From: JALYXI01 sp963716685
GTDB taxonomy: Bacteria; Acidobacteriota; Terriglobia; Bryobacterales; Bryobacteraceae
Assembly: GCA_963716685.1 (NCBI GenBank)
Contig: CAVQTR010000003.1
Location: 930,001 to 994,000 of the forward strand
Reading direction: 5' to 3'
Length of the DNA stretch: 64,000 bases
A model generated the notes under the pieces. It was not told the DNA's origin. It worked only from the letters and a program-made list of their open reading frames with translations, and did not search any database. The translations under genes were made by a program, and so were the position numbers. This document shows positions 44,558 through 53,921 of the stretch, piece by piece. Each line of letters opens with the position of its first letter. Within the stretch, counting starts at the first letter, position 1.

Positions 44558-47500
44558 TTAAAAAACCAATCTGCCCTGGATCTGCACGAAGCGGTTCTGC
44601 GATCCGGTCTGGGCGGTGACTTTGCCGAACGTTGTGTTGTTCGGGTTGGTGTCGGGGTCCGAGAACTGCGACCGGTTGAAGACGTTAAACAGATCCATGC
44701 GCAGCTGGAACGAGATTCGCTCGGTCAGCCGGATGTTGCGATGTACGTTGGCGTTGGTCTGCAGCAGTTTGTCGCCACGGACGCCGTTGATGTACTGCGG
44801 GAACACGCGCACGGAGTAGGATGCGGGCTGGTTGGACGGATTGCGCTCGAAAGCGGCCGAGGTGTTGAACCACTGCGCGAGCGACCGGTTCACATTGTTC
44901 AGATCCGAAGACAGCGTGCTCGTGTTCCCGTAGTAGTAAATATTAGGGAAGCTGAGCAGGTCGCCTGACTGATATTCCCAGGTGGCGGCGAGTTCCCATC
45001 CGCCCAGAATGGCGGCGGGAATGGCGGAATGCACGAACGGCTTGCCTTTGCCGAACGGCAGCTCATAAAGACCGTTCAGCGTAAGGCGCTGCGGGCGCGC
45101 GCTGTTGCTGGGGTACCAAGTGGGAGCCGAATCAAATTCGTTGCTGAAGATCAGCTTGTCATACGCACCCAGCCAGGACCAGGAGAAGTTGATGTTCAGC
45201 CCCTGCGAGAAACGCTTGGTGAAATCCACCTGCAGCGCTTTGATGCGGTCGCGTCCCAGCGGCGTATCCAGTTCGTTCAAACCGTTCATCTGCGGGAAGG
45301 GGCGCAGCAGCTGGTTCACCTGAATCGTCTTGCTGTTATAGAAGGACTGACCGGCCATGTAGGCGTAGAGGGCCGGGTTGCTGGTCTGCAGCGAGCTGAA
45401 GTTCGCAATGTTGAACGGGTTCGTCACGTTGGCGGTGAGCGCGTTGTTGATGGTGTTGTTGCGAACCAGTCCGGTGGACCAATACTGGGCTGGCAGCGCG
45501 TCCAGGCGGTGGGTAACGGGAAGATCGTTGGCCCACTGTCCCCAGTAGGTGGCTTCGATCAGCATGTCCCGGCCCAGCTGCCGCTGCACGGAACCGCGCC
45601 AGCGCTGCACCTGCGGGTGTTCGCGGTTGTAAGGAATGAAGCTGAACCCGCGGCCTACCTGATACATGGAACCGAGGCTGCTGCCGTAAGGCGTGCAGGG
45701 CGCCTGACCGCCGACCATGCTGGGGAACGGGTTACTGAGCGGCGATGTGCCGCTGTAGGGATTTCCGAGATTGAACGAGACGCCCGAATTGTCGCTCGTA
45801 GTGTTGGATTGAGTGCAGGAGAAACCGTTCTGGGGCGCCGATTCCACCAGCGAGTTCAAGGTGTCGTAATAGATGCCGTAGCCGACGCGCACAATGGTCT
45901 TCGGCGTCACTTGCCAGGCAGCCGCCACGCGCGGCAGAAACATGAGCTGATTCTGCCAGAGCTGGTTGGTTTTGCCGTTTGCGTTCAGATAATAATCGCC
46001 GCCCTGCACCACGAAGTTATTTACGGGAAGCTGCGGAATGGGGTTGGCCGCGTAGGCTGCCTGCGCCGCGCCGGCGATGGGCAGCTGCGCCGTGGGGTCG
46101 AAGCCGCCAATCGCGCGATTGTAGCGTTCCGTGGGGCCGGTTTCATATTCCATGCGCAGGCCGAGCGTCAGGGTGATGTTGCGCGTTACGCGCCACGTGT
46201 CCATGCCATACCAGCCGTAGTACGGGTTTCCCTGCGAGAGGCTGGTGTTGTTGTCGATGGAGGAAGTGGTGGGAATGCCCAGCTGGAAAGCCGCATAGCT
46301 CAGACCGATGCTGGCGGCCGGAATGGCTCCGTTGTCCGTTGCCTGGGTGAAGGTGTTGTCGAAGGTGAAGTTGCCGGAGGAGTAGCCGTTCGCTCCCGCG
46401 TCGTTTCTCACCTGATCGCGGAAATCGATACCCACGCGCACTGAGTGGTTGCTGATCACGTGCGACAGGTTGACCTTGACGCCCTGCGAACGCACCTTGG
46501 GGTAAGTGGACAGAGCGCGGCCGAAGCTGGTGCCGTTGTAGAAGTAATAACCGGCGAGTGTCACTGTGGGCATGGCGCAATCGGCGTGCGCGGTGCAGAA
46601 CTGATCCATATAGGAAGGAAGGCCAACGCTGCTCGGCTTGTACTGGATCAGGCCTTCGTTGTAATTACGCTGGAACCACTGGTTGGCTGCGACCGAGACG
46701 TCGAGGACGGTGGAGGCGGTGGGGGTATACGTCCAGTCGAACACGCCGCTGATGTTGTTGCGCGTGTCGTCCGTGGTCAGCAGCCCGGTGCAGGTCAGGT
46801 CGCCGTAGAACTCGCGGTAGTGGCTCCAGTTCCAGCGGAAGTAAAACCGGTTTTTGTCGGACTTGTTGTAGTCGATCTTGTTCTGCAGCGCGTTGTAGTG
46901 GTTGTTATCGGGCTGACAGCCTGGCAGGAAGTTGGTGAGAGGCGCCTGGGTGGAACTGGCCGGGTTATTGTTGGGCAGCGGAATCCGGCTGTTGTAGAAG
47001 TTGTACATCGGATTTGTAATGCGGCTGGTGGGGATGATGTTGCCGGGGAACGGCGTGCGGGTATAGTGTCCGGCGCTGGCGGGGTTCGGCTGCACGGTCA
47101 GGGGATCGTAAATCACGTACTGCGAACCGAGCGGCAGCAGGTCGGAGAAGTTACCGCCGCGCTCAGGCGCGGTGGGAACGGTGTCGTTGATGTCGCTCGG
47201 CCGGGCGGGAATGTCGTCGCGCGCGCCGTCATAAGCGAAGAACCAGAACAGCTTGTTGCGTCCGTTGAAGATTTTGGGAATCACGACGGGTCCGCCCATG
47301 GTGCCGGCGAAGTTGTTGGAATGCCCCTTCGGATACTCCGGCTGCGACAGGATGGAGTTCGCGAGCGAGGTATTGCCGGCCGCCTGCGCCGCATTGACCT
47401 TGGCGTAATACTGCTGCCGGATGAAATAAGGCGCCGCCGCCCACTCCTCATTCCAGTATTCCCAGGTGCTGGTGCCGTGCAGGGAATTCGTGCCGGACTT

Positions 47501-48226
47501 GCTCGACATATTGATATTCAAGCCGGCGGAGTGCCCGAACGAGGCGTCGAAGCTGTTGGTTTCCACTTTGAATTCCGCCACCATGTCGGTGTGAGGCGTG
47601 AACGACGTGTTGCGTCCGGAAGCCAGTTCCGGCTGGCCGTCCATGGTCCATTCGTTGCCGCCCACGTTGCCCGCGGCGAAATAGCTGGTTGAACTGCCGC
47701 CGATCTGTCCCTGCGTCAGATACTGCGTCGTGCCGGAGGTCTGAACGCCGGGCACCATGCGCGCCTGGATGATTACGTTATTCGCCAGCACAGGCAGGTC
47801 CATCAGTTCTTTAGTGGTGAGAGTTTTGCCGCTGGAAGTGGTGCTGGTATCCAGAATGGGAGATTCGCCAAGCACCGTGACATTCTCATTCACGCTGCCG
47901 ATTTCGAGCGCGATGGTGATCTCCTGCTGCTGTCCCAGACCGAGCGTCAGGCCGGAGCGTACATATTTTTTGAAGCCGCTGGAAGTAACCACCATCTGGT
48001 AATTACCGGCAGCCAGCAGGGGAACTTCGTAATAGCCGGTCGCGTTAGTGGTCGTCTGGCTCACCGTGTTGGTATCGACGTTGGTGAACACCACCGTCGC
48101 TCCCGACACCGCGGCCCCGGAGGCATCGGTAACCGTGCCGTTGAACGTGCCTCTGGTTTCCTGTGCCTGCAAAGACGCGAGCGCGAGGGCAAGCAGGATC
48201 GCGGCTGACTTGACGCAAGACTTCAT
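44558..48226 (-). CDS. Oar-like TonB-dependent receptor with carboxypeptidase-regulatory domain
   Basis: 1222 residues, the largest protein here. Signal peptide SCVKSAAILLALALASLQAQ, a CarboxypepD_reg domain (GTFNGTVTDASGAAVSGATV, GNYQMVVTSSGFKKYVRSGL), a plug segment (LTTKELMDLPVLANNVIIQA) and a Tyr/Asn-rich barrel ending RFVQIQGRLVF. AAGGGAG precedes the ATG. A promoter-like TTGACA lies 60-65 nt upstream within the end of the preceding response-regulator gene. The following enolase-superfamily gene begins 2 nt after its stop. Confidence 0.9.
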   Translation of the reverse strand: MKSCVKSAAILLALALASLQAQETRGTFNGTVTDASGAAVSGATVVFTNVDTNTVSQTTTNATGYYEVPLLAAGNYQMVVTSSGFKKYVRSGLTLGLGQQQEITIALEIGSVNENVTVLGESPILDTSTTSSGKTLTTKELMDLPVLANNVIIQARMVPGVQTSGTTQYLTQGQIGGSSTSYFAAGNVGGNEWTMDGQPELASGRNTSFTPHTDMVAEFKVETNSFDASFGHSAGLNINMSSKSGTNSLHGTSTWEYWNEEWAAAPYFIRQQYYAKVNAAQAAGNTSLANSILSQPEYPKGHSNNFAGTMGGPVVIPKIFNGRNKLFWFFAYDGARDDIPARPSDINDTVPTAPERGGNFSDLLPLGSQYVIYDPLTVQPNPASAGHYTRTPFPGNIIPTSRITNPMYNFYNSRIPLPNNNPASSTQAPLTNFLPGCQPDNNHYNALQNKIDYNKSDKNRFYFRWNWSHYREFYGDLTCTGLLTTDDTRNNISGVFDWTYTPTASTVLDVSVAANQWFQRNYNEGLIQYKPSSVGLPSYMDQFCTAHADCAMPTVTLAGYYFYNGTSFGRALSTYPKVRSQGVKVNLSHVISNHSVRVGIDFRDQVRNDAGANGYSSGNFTFDNTFTQATDNGAIPAASIGLSYAAFQLGIPTTSSIDNNTSLSQGNPYYGWYGMDTWRVTRNITLTLGLRMEYETGPTERYNRAIGGFDPTAQLPIAGAAQAAYAANPIPQLPVNNFVVQGGDYYLNANGKTNQLWQNQLMFLPRVAAAWQVTPKTIVRVGYGIYYDTLNSLVESAPQNGFSCTQSNTTSDNSGVSFNLGNPYSGTSPLSNPFPSMVGGQAPCTPYGSSLGSMYQVGRGFSFIPYNREHPQVQRWRGSVQRQLGRDMLIEATYWGQWANDLPVTHRLDALPAQYWSTGLVRNNTINNALTANVTNPFNIANFSSLQTSNPALYAYMAGQSFYNSKTIQVNQLLRPFPQMNGLNELDTPLGRDRIKALQVDFTKRFSQGLNINFSWSWLGAYDKLIFSNEFDSAPTWYPSNSARPQRLTLNGLYELPFGKGKPFVHSAIPAAILGGWELAATWEYQSGDLLSFPNIYYYGNTSTLSSDLNNVNRSLAQWFNTSAAFERNPSNQPASYSVRVFPQYINGVRGDKLLQTNANVHRNIRLTERISFQLRMDLFNVFNRSQFSDPDTNPNNTTFGKVTAQTGSQNRFVQIQGRLVF

Positions 48227-48263
48227 GGTCTAAAGCTCCCTTGAAAAGACTTTGTTCTCGGAG

Positions 48264-48291
48264 CTTATTTCTTCTTTGTAGCGGATGTCAA
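48264..48291 (-). promoter_or_regulatory. Putative promoter of the third Oar-like receptor gene
   Basis: Minus-strand TTGACA (48286-48291, perfect -35 consensus) overlaps the stop codon of the response-regulator gene. A 16-bp spacer leads to AATAAG (48264-48269, 4 of 6 matches to the -10 consensus). About 37 nt of AT-rich leader follow to the ATG at 48226, including the AAGGGAG ribosome-binding site. This would uncouple the receptor gene from the respiratory cluster upstream. Confidence 0.5.
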
Positions 48292-48683
48292 CTTTGGTCG
48301 GCGGCAGCCGACTTGGCGATTGCCCGGCTGACCGCGTGCAGGAGTTCCACCGGAGTGAACGGTTTATTAAGTAACTCGGCGCGGTTTAGTTCTTCGCCGT
48401 AGCGTTCCAGATGGTCGCGCTGATACGCCGACATGAACAGCACGCGCACGTTCGGGTCGATTTTGCGCACTGCACGCGCCAGAGAGGGCCCGTCCATTTC
48501 CGGCATCACCACGTCGATCAACACCAAGGTAATCGGCGTCTTCTTCTGGGAATAGACCTCCACCGCTTCGCGCCCGCTGGTGGTGACAATCGACTTGTAT
48601 CCGGCGCGGCTGAGGGTGGCGGCGATGAAGCCGCCCACCTCGGGTTCGTTGTCGGCGATCAGTATGGTTTTCTTCGCGGCCAA
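48288..48683 (-). CDS. Single-domain response regulator (CheY-like)
   Basis: 131 residues from a TTG at 48683, one base after the TGA of the HbpS-like gene and preceded by GGAAG. Receiver fold: ILIADNEPE (acidic D11, with Asn in place of the second Asp), phospho-acceptor D57 in LVLIDVVMPEMDG, switch Ser in FMSAY and Lys in LNKPF. No output domain follows, so it signals by protein contact. A longer reading would overlap the HbpS-like gene by 71 nt. It is the last gene of the oxidase cluster; no kinase is adjacent. Confidence 0.85.
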   Translation of the reverse strand: MAAKKTILIADNEPEVGGFIAATLSRAGYKSIVTTSGREAVEVYSQKKTPITLVLIDVVMPEMDGPSLARAVRKIDPNVRVLFMSAYQRDHLERYGEELNRAELLNKPFTPVELLHAVSRAIAKSAAADQS

Positions 48684-48684
48684 A

Positions 48685-49086
48685 TCAGCTTCCAAATGCT
48701 TCCGCGGCGGCTTCCGCGACAGCCTGGTCCTGTTTGCCCAGCCCGCCGCTGACACCCACCGCGCCTACTACTTTACCTCCGCTCTTCAGCGGTATGCCGC
48801 CGGCGAAGATCATCACTTTGCCGTCGTTCGAGGCATGGATGCCGAAGAACTGATCGCCGGACTGGCTGAGTTCCGCGAGCTCTTTGGTGGAGATGTCGAA
48901 GGCGCGGGCCGTCCATGCTTTCTTGATGGAAATATCGACGCTGCCCATCCAGGCATTGTCCATGCGGACATGCGCAACCAGGTTGCCTCCCTGGTCCACG
49001 ACGGCGATATTCATCGGCTGTCCGATCTCCTCCGCCCTGGCTTCGCCGGCGGCGATGATCCTGCGTGCAACTGCGAGTGTAATCAT
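48685..49086 (-). CDS. HbpS/GlcG-family protein
   Basis: 133 residues spanning a full GlcG/HbpS fold: LAVARRIIAAGEARAEEIGQ, MNIAVVDQGGNLVAHVRMDN, then SVDISIKKAWTARAF and a closing GGKVVGAVGVSGGLGKQDQA. Members bind heme or are found with alcohol/glycolate oxidation genes; a periplasmic signal is absent here. Its place between the CtaG-cytochrome c fusion and a response regulator suggests a sensor or heme-handling accessory for the oxidase module, which is inference. Confidence 0.85.
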   Translation of the reverse strand: MITLAVARRIIAAGEARAEEIGQPMNIAVVDQGGNLVAHVRMDNAWMGSVDISIKKAWTARAFDISTKELAELSQSGDQFFGIHASNDGKVMIFAGGIPLKSGGKVVGAVGVSGGLGKQDQAVAEAAAEAFGS

Positions 49087-49095
49087 AGTCAGTCC

Positions 49096-50145
49096 TCACT
49101 TTATCGTGTACAGATAGCGAGCGATATCGGAAGCGTCGTGTTCGGTCACGCCCATCTCGGGCATAGCGGTTTTCGGGTTCACTTCGCGCGGATGGCGAAC
49201 CCAGTATTCCAGGTTGTCGGGCGTGTTGCGCAGCATGCCCGCCACATATGTCCGCTGCCCGATTCCGGTGAGCGGCGGTCCGACCCGGCCGTGTGCCGAC
49301 GTGATGCCCGCGATGGTGTGGCAGGCGCCGCAGCCATAGTGCACGATGGCCTCTTTGCCCGGGTCCTGCGGGCGGGCACAGCCGCACAGAACGGCAAGCG
49401 TCGCCAGGCAGAGGAGCGTGGCCGCGCGCGAGGGCATCGCGTCACTCTGGCGCAGCCAGCGCGCGAAGAGGAGCAGACCCGCGCCCAGATACACCAGACC
49501 GGCCGGAACCCACATGATCAGGCCTCCCAGCTGCTGATCTTCCAGAAGAGTCAGGCCCCACTGGCCTACGGTGGCCCCGTAAGCCGGGTAGACGGGATGC
49601 GGAGCGAAGGTGAGGAGCGCGCCGAGAATGCTGGTGTGAACGGCGGTGGTGAAAACATACAACACACCCGCGCCTGCGGACGTCTCCAGAATTCCCCACC
49701 AGAAGAGCAGCGCCGAAAAGAAGAAGCTGGCGTGCTGCGCCGCGTGCATCCATTGGCTGCGCAGCGTTGCCTGGAAGAGGAAAGGCGCATGCCAGATCCA
49801 GATGGCCGCGCCGTGAATCCACCAGGCGGTAAAGGCGGAGACGGTGATGGCTTTCGAAATGCGGCCCGCCGGCCTGCGCCATGCCACAGGCAAACCGCGC
49901 AGCAGCGGCGCCAGCGGACGCGAGAGCACCAGCAGCGGCGCTGCCACCAGCATCAGAATCTCGTGCTGCACCATGTGGGCAGAGAACAGTTCCTCGCCCA
50001 TCTCATGGATGGGCGAAATCAGCGCCAGCGCCAGCACCGTCCACCCCGCCCAAAAATAAGCGGAGTGCCGGTGAGCGCCGCGCACGTAAAGAAAAGCCGT
50101 CAGCGCAAGCGGAATGACCACACCCGGATCAAAACTCCAGCTCAT
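49096..50145 (-). CDS. CtaG-type oxidase assembly protein fused to cytochrome c
   Basis: 349 residues. Seven or so membrane helices form a Caa3_CtaG-like domain (about 1-240) with PIHEMGEELFSAHMVQHEIL and LAPLLRGLPVAWRRPAGRIS. A C-terminal class I cytochrome c domain (about 260-349) has heme motif CGACH and axial-Met region TAMPEMGVTEHDASDIARYL. It likely inserts copper into the oxidase and also carries electrons. The ATG overlaps the stop of the small membrane gene by 4 nt (ATGA). A lipobox-like CLATLAVLCGC precedes the cytochrome part. Confidence 0.87.
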   Translation of the reverse strand: MSWSFDPGVVIPLALTAFLYVRGAHRHSAYFWAGWTVLALALISPIHEMGEELFSAHMVQHEILMLVAAPLLVLSRPLAPLLRGLPVAWRRPAGRISKAITVSAFTAWWIHGAAIWIWHAPFLFQATLRSQWMHAAQHASFFFSALLFWWGILETSAGAGVLYVFTTAVHTSILGALLTFAPHPVYPAYGATVGQWGLTLLEDQQLGGLIMWVPAGLVYLGAGLLLFARWLRQSDAMPSRAATLLCLATLAVLCGCARPQDPGKEAIVHYGCGACHTIAGITSAHGRVGPPLTGIGQRTYVAGMLRNTPDNLEYWVRHPREVNPKTAMPEMGVTEHDASDIARYLYTIK

Positions 50146-50483
50146 TCGCAGGCCCCGAGAATGCTTTCGACGATGCCCTGAGCGACAATCACCAGAATGA
50201 AGAGCAGGCTGAGACCAACCCCGCCAAACGCCATGATGCGCGCGCGCGGCACCGCGCCTTCGCCATCTTCCGGATTCCGCCTCCCCAGCTCAGTCCACTG
50301 TCTCCACGCGATGGCGGCCGAACCGCAGGTGATTGCGAGTGCGGTCAGCGAGACGCCGAACAGCGCGGGTTTCCACTGCCAGACGCAGGCCAGCGGCGCC
50401 ATGACGAAGTTCGCCAGAAAGCTGGTGAGGAATACGATCGGTCCGGTAAAAATTCCGATCCAAAGCAGCCGGTCGCGGGTCAC
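50142..50483 (-). CDS. Small membrane protein of the alternative oxidase operon
   Basis: 113 residues from a GTG at 50483 that overlaps the stop of the subunit III gene (GTGA). Three hydrophobic helices: LLWIGIFTGPIVFLTSFLAN, ALFGVSLTALAITCGSAAIA and a C-terminal VGLSLLFILVIVAQGI. Position after subunit III matches the fourth gene (coxP-like) of alternative cytochrome oxidase operons of the coxMNOP kind. No cofactor ligands are recognisable. A longer in-frame reading upstream would overlap the subunit III gene and looks non-coding. Confidence 0.75.
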   Translation of the reverse strand: MTRDRLLWIGIFTGPIVFLTSFLANFVMAPLACVWQWKPALFGVSLTALAITCGSAAIAWRQWTELGRRNPEDGEGAVPRARIMAFGGVGLSLLFILVIVAQGIVESILGACE

Positions 50484-51082
50484 AGGCGCGGCCCCCAGTA
50501 AATGGTGACGTAGAGCGGGATCCAGATCGCCACCAGAAAATACCAGACCACGCTGTCCACATGCACCCCAAGCCGCTGCCTCTCCGTACACCGGCCCGTG
50601 GCGATCGCAATGATCAGCACGGAAGTGAAAACCAGATCGGCGAAGATATCCAGGCTGTGCAGGCCCAGAATGGTCCACACGATGGAGCCGTGGACGTCGG
50701 TGGACCACTTGAAGTTGAACGAATGCCATTCCACGATGCGCATCCCGAAGAACACAAACGCGAGCAGCAGGTTCAGCACCAGCCCCCGGATCATGCCGCG
50801 CCGGTCATTGGCTTTGGCTGCTTCGCTGGCCCAGTATGTGCCGAGACAGCTGAGCAGCAGAGGAACCAGCGCCAGGGTAGAAAACATCAGGTGCGGCAGC
50901 TGCGTTCCCGGCGGCGGCCAGACATCCACACGCAGCCGCAAATAGAAATACATCGCGATCAGGATCGCGAACATGGTGCATTCCATGGCGCCCATTACCA
51001 CTTGGCCCCACCACAGAGGCGCGGCGCTGGAGATGCGGTAATCGGGCAGCCCGGAAACGTCGATGGTTCGGCGCGGCGTCAT
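50480..51082 (-). CDS. Heme-copper oxidase subunit III, short form
   Basis: 200 residues, five membrane helices as in short subunit III proteins of caa3 or coxO type. Recognisable segments are WWGQVVMGAMECTMFAILIA, the region YWASEAAKANDRRGMIRG, EWHSFNFKWSTDVHGSIVWT and HSLDIFADLVFTSVLIIAIA. It stabilises the catalytic subunit. The ATG overlaps the stop of subunit I by 4 nt (51079-51082), and its own stop overlaps the next gene, so the operon is translationally coupled throughout. Confidence 0.87.
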   Translation of the reverse strand: MTPRRTIDVSGLPDYRISSAAPLWWGQVVMGAMECTMFAILIAMYFYLRLRVDVWPPPGTQLPHLMFSTLALVPLLLSCLGTYWASEAAKANDRRGMIRGLVLNLLLAFVFFGMRIVEWHSFNFKWSTDVHGSIVWTILGLHSLDIFADLVFTSVLIIAIATGRCTERQRLGVHVDSVVWYFLVAIWIPLYVTIYWGPRL

Positions 51083-52947
51083 GATCGTCGTGGCCAGAAC
51101 CAGCCCACCAGCCCGATGCCGCCCAGTACGGCGCCGGGGAAATACCAGGCGAACGCGAACACCGAACCCACAAAACCGATGGTGAATCCCAGCGCCGTCA
51201 GAAAAGGCCAGATGGTCGGCCCCGGGAACGGGAAACGGTGGTCCGGCTGCGCATCCATGAGCGTGGTGGACAGAGCTTCCCGCCGGTCACTGCGCACGCC
51301 CGTTACCACCGCGCGCTCTTCCTTCGGAACCCACATAGGGGACCGGCTTTCGGCTACCGGCAGATACTCGAAGTTATAGTTTCGCGGAGGCGACGCGGTG
51401 GCCCACTCGAGGGAAGGCCCTTCCCATGGATCGTTCCCCGCAACCTCGCCATTCTTCCGGCTGTACAGCGCGTTGGCGATAAACAGCATGCCGCCCAGCG
51501 CGATGATGAACGCGCCCAATGTTGCCAGAGAGTTGACGGAGCCCCAGCCCATCTCCCCGGGATAGGTATACACACGCCGCGGCATGCCCTTCAGCCCCAG
51601 CAGGTGCATGGGAAAGAAGGTTAGGTTGAAGCCGATGAAAAGCAGCCAGAATTCCACCTTCGCCCAGAGCTCATTGAGCAGGCGTCCGGTGAGTTTCGGA
51701 TACCAGTAGTGGAACCCGGCAAACAGGGGGAACAGCGCGCCGCCAATCAGCACATAGTGAAAATGAGCGACTACGAAATAGGTGTCGTGCACCTGCAGAT
51801 CGAGCGGAATGGCCGCCAGCATCAGGCCGGTCATGCCGCCCATCACGAAGATAAAGATCGAACCAAAAACGAAGTAAAGAGCCGCGCGCATGCGCAAACG
51901 GCCGGTCCAGAGGGTGGCCAGCCAGCAGAAGACCTGTGTCCCGGTGGTGATCGCGATCATCATGCTGGCGGCCGTGAAATATGCTTCGCCGATCTGCGGC
52001 AGACCGGTTGCGAACATGTGGTGCACCCACAGCCCGAATCCAATGAAGCCTGTCCCTACAATCGACAGCACCAGCGCCGGATAGCCGAAAATCCGCCGGC
52101 GCGCATGCGCCTCCAGCACCGTGGTGAGCACCCCAACCGCCGGGATGAAGATGATGTACACCTCCGGATGGCCGAAGAACCAAAATACGTGCTGATAGAG
52201 CAGCGGGTCGCCGCCCTCGGCGGGATTGACGAAGTGCGTGCCGGTGGTGCGATCCATCAGGAGCATCAGCGTGCTCGCCACCATCACCGAAGGCATCGCA
52301 AAAGTCACCATCACGGACTGCACCAGCATGGCCCAGCAAAACATCGGGAGGCGGTTAAGCGTCATGCCGGGAGCGCGCAGCTTCAGAATGGTGGCGATCA
52401 GTTCCGCGCCGACGCACATTGCGGAGATTTCGGTGAACGAGATCATCTGCGCCCAGACGTCCACGCGCTTGCCGGGCGAATAATCCGGCCCCGAGAGCGG
52501 CGGGTAAGCAAACCAGCCCACATCGGGCGCCGTGTTGGTGAAAACGGCCGCATAAAGGAACAGGCCGCCGATCAGGTACATCCAGTAACCGAACGCGTTC
52601 AGCCGCGGAAATGCCACGTTGCGCGTGCCGAGCATCATGGGCACCAGAAAGACGCCCATGCCTTCCATCACCGGAACGGCAAACAGGAACATCATGGTAA
52701 CGCCGTGCGTGGTGAACATCTGGTTGTAGCGGTCGGGACCCATGAAGGTGTTATCGGGCCGGGCCAGTTGCAGGCGCATGAGCAGTGCTTCAATGCCGCC
52801 CAGCAGCAGAAAGCAAAAGGCCGTCAGAATGTAGCGAGCTCCAATGGTCTGATGCGTGGTGACAGAGAACCAGCCGAGAAGGCCGCCCGGCTCATGCCAC
52901 ACGCGCTCCAGTTCTTCCCTGATGGAAACAGGCGCAGGCGCGATCAC
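51079..52947 (-). CDS. Heme-copper oxidase subunit I lacking canonical D- and K-channel residues
   Basis: 622 residues, at least 12 helices. Heme and copper ligands are complete: H81, H260, H309-H310, H395 and H397, and the HPEVY motif with E262 and cross-link Tyr264, so it should reduce O2. Two proton-channel residues differ. The Asp of APDMAFPR in A-family oxidases is N110 (TRNVAFPR), and the Lys of PTGIKIFSW is Q338 (TTGTQVFCW). N121 of Rhodobacter numbering is V99. The protein resembles alternative (coxN-like) oxidases. It is coupled by 4-nt overlaps to subunits II and III. Confidence 0.92.
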   Translation of the reverse strand: MIAPAPVSIREELERVWHEPGGLLGWFSVTTHQTIGARYILTAFCFLLLGGIEALLMRLQLARPDNTFMGPDRYNQMFTTHGVTMMFLFAVPVMEGMGVFLVPMMLGTRNVAFPRLNAFGYWMYLIGGLFLYAAVFTNTAPDVGWFAYPPLSGPDYSPGKRVDVWAQMISFTEISAMCVGAELIATILKLRAPGMTLNRLPMFCWAMLVQSVMVTFAMPSVMVASTLMLLMDRTTGTHFVNPAEGGDPLLYQHVFWFFGHPEVYIIFIPAVGVLTTVLEAHARRRIFGYPALVLSIVGTGFIGFGLWVHHMFATGLPQIGEAYFTAASMMIAITTGTQVFCWLATLWTGRLRMRAALYFVFGSIFIFVMGGMTGLMLAAIPLDLQVHDTYFVVAHFHYVLIGGALFPLFAGFHYWYPKLTGRLLNELWAKVEFWLLFIGFNLTFFPMHLLGLKGMPRRVYTYPGEMGWGSVNSLATLGAFIIALGGMLFIANALYSRKNGEVAGNDPWEGPSLEWATASPPRNYNFEYLPVAESRSPMWVPKEERAVVTGVRSDRREALSTTLMDAQPDHRFPFPGPTIWPFLTALGFTIGFVGSVFAFAWYFPGAVLGGIGLVGWFWPRRS

Positions 52948-53921
52948 TTCAGACTCTCCAGATATTCGATCAAAGGCTGCATGTCCTCCGGCCTGATATT
53001 GATGGTTGCCATGTGGGTGCCGGGTTTGATGGTCTGCGGGTCCACAATCCAGCCGCCCAGGTTGCCGCGATTGTTAGGCAGCGTTCCCGCCGCCAGCGTG
53101 GAACGGCTGGCCACATGAGTCAGATTCGGACCCGCCTGACCCATCGCGGTAGTGCCGTCTATGGTGTGGCAGTAAACGCAGGCATTGCTCATGAACACCT
53201 GCTGTCCCCGCTCCGTCACAGCGTTGTCGGGAACCGCGGCGGGCTGCCTCTGCCCCCGCATCCACTTTTCGAACTGCTCCTCCGGCTCAGCGATCACCCA
53301 CATCGCCATGTGGGCGTGCTGCAGGCCGCAGAACTCCGCGCACTGGCCGCGAAACCGGCCTGGCCGGTCGGCCTCGATCCACTCGGCAGTGATCCGTGAC
53401 GGAATCAGATCGCGCTTGCCGTGCAGGTTCGGCGCCCAGAAGCTGTGAATCACGTCATTCGAACTGCCGCGGATCTGCACTGGCCGGCCAACCGGAATGT
53501 GAAGTTCGTTCGCGGTGACCACAATGCGGCTGGGGTCGTCGTCCATATAGCGGAGGTACCACCACCACTGATTCCCGGTCACCTCGATCGTGAGCCCGTG
53601 TTCCTTCCCCGCCAGCCGCGAGATGGCCTTTCCGGTGGACACGCTGCTGATCAGCAGAACGAAAAGGATCACCACGGTTGTCACCACAGCACCGCCCACG
53701 GTGCGCGTGAGCCGCGCTTCCGTCTCATCTGAAGGCACGTGGGAACTCTCCAGTGGCTCCTGTTCAAAACCGCGGTGGCGGCGCGTGAGCGTCCTCAGCA
53801 GCACGCCCATCACGGTCAGAAACACCACGCCGAGCAGGATCAGAAAGAACCACAACAGGGAGGCAATCCGGCCTGCCTGGGGTCCCGCGGGATCCAAGAC
53901 CGACTGCACCGCCTGCATCAT
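52944..53921 (-). CDS. Cytochrome c oxidase subunit II with fused cytochrome c
   Basis: 325 residues starting at ATG 53921, which overlaps the stop of the cytochrome gene (ATGA). Two membrane helices (about 20-42 and 75-97), then the CuA cupredoxin domain: aromatic cluster NQWWWYLRY, ligands H159, C194, E196, C198, H202 and M205 (CAEFCGLQHAHM). A C-terminal class I cytochrome c domain with heme motif CVYCH (C248-H252) follows, as in caa3 oxidases. It accepts electrons from the upstream cytochrome c and passes them to subunit I. Confidence 0.92.
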   Translation of the reverse strand: MMQAVQSVLDPAGPQAGRIASLLWFFLILLGVVFLTVMGVLLRTLTRRHRGFEQEPLESSHVPSDETEARLTRTVGGAVVTTVVILFVLLISSVSTGKAISRLAGKEHGLTIEVTGNQWWWYLRYMDDDPSRIVVTANELHIPVGRPVQIRGSSNDVIHSFWAPNLHGKRDLIPSRITAEWIEADRPGRFRGQCAEFCGLQHAHMAMWVIAEPEEQFEKWMRGQRQPAAVPDNAVTERGQQVFMSNACVYCHTIDGTTAMGQAGPNLTHVASRSTLAAGTLPNNRGNLGGWIVDPQTIKPGTHMATINIRPEDMQPLIEYLESLK

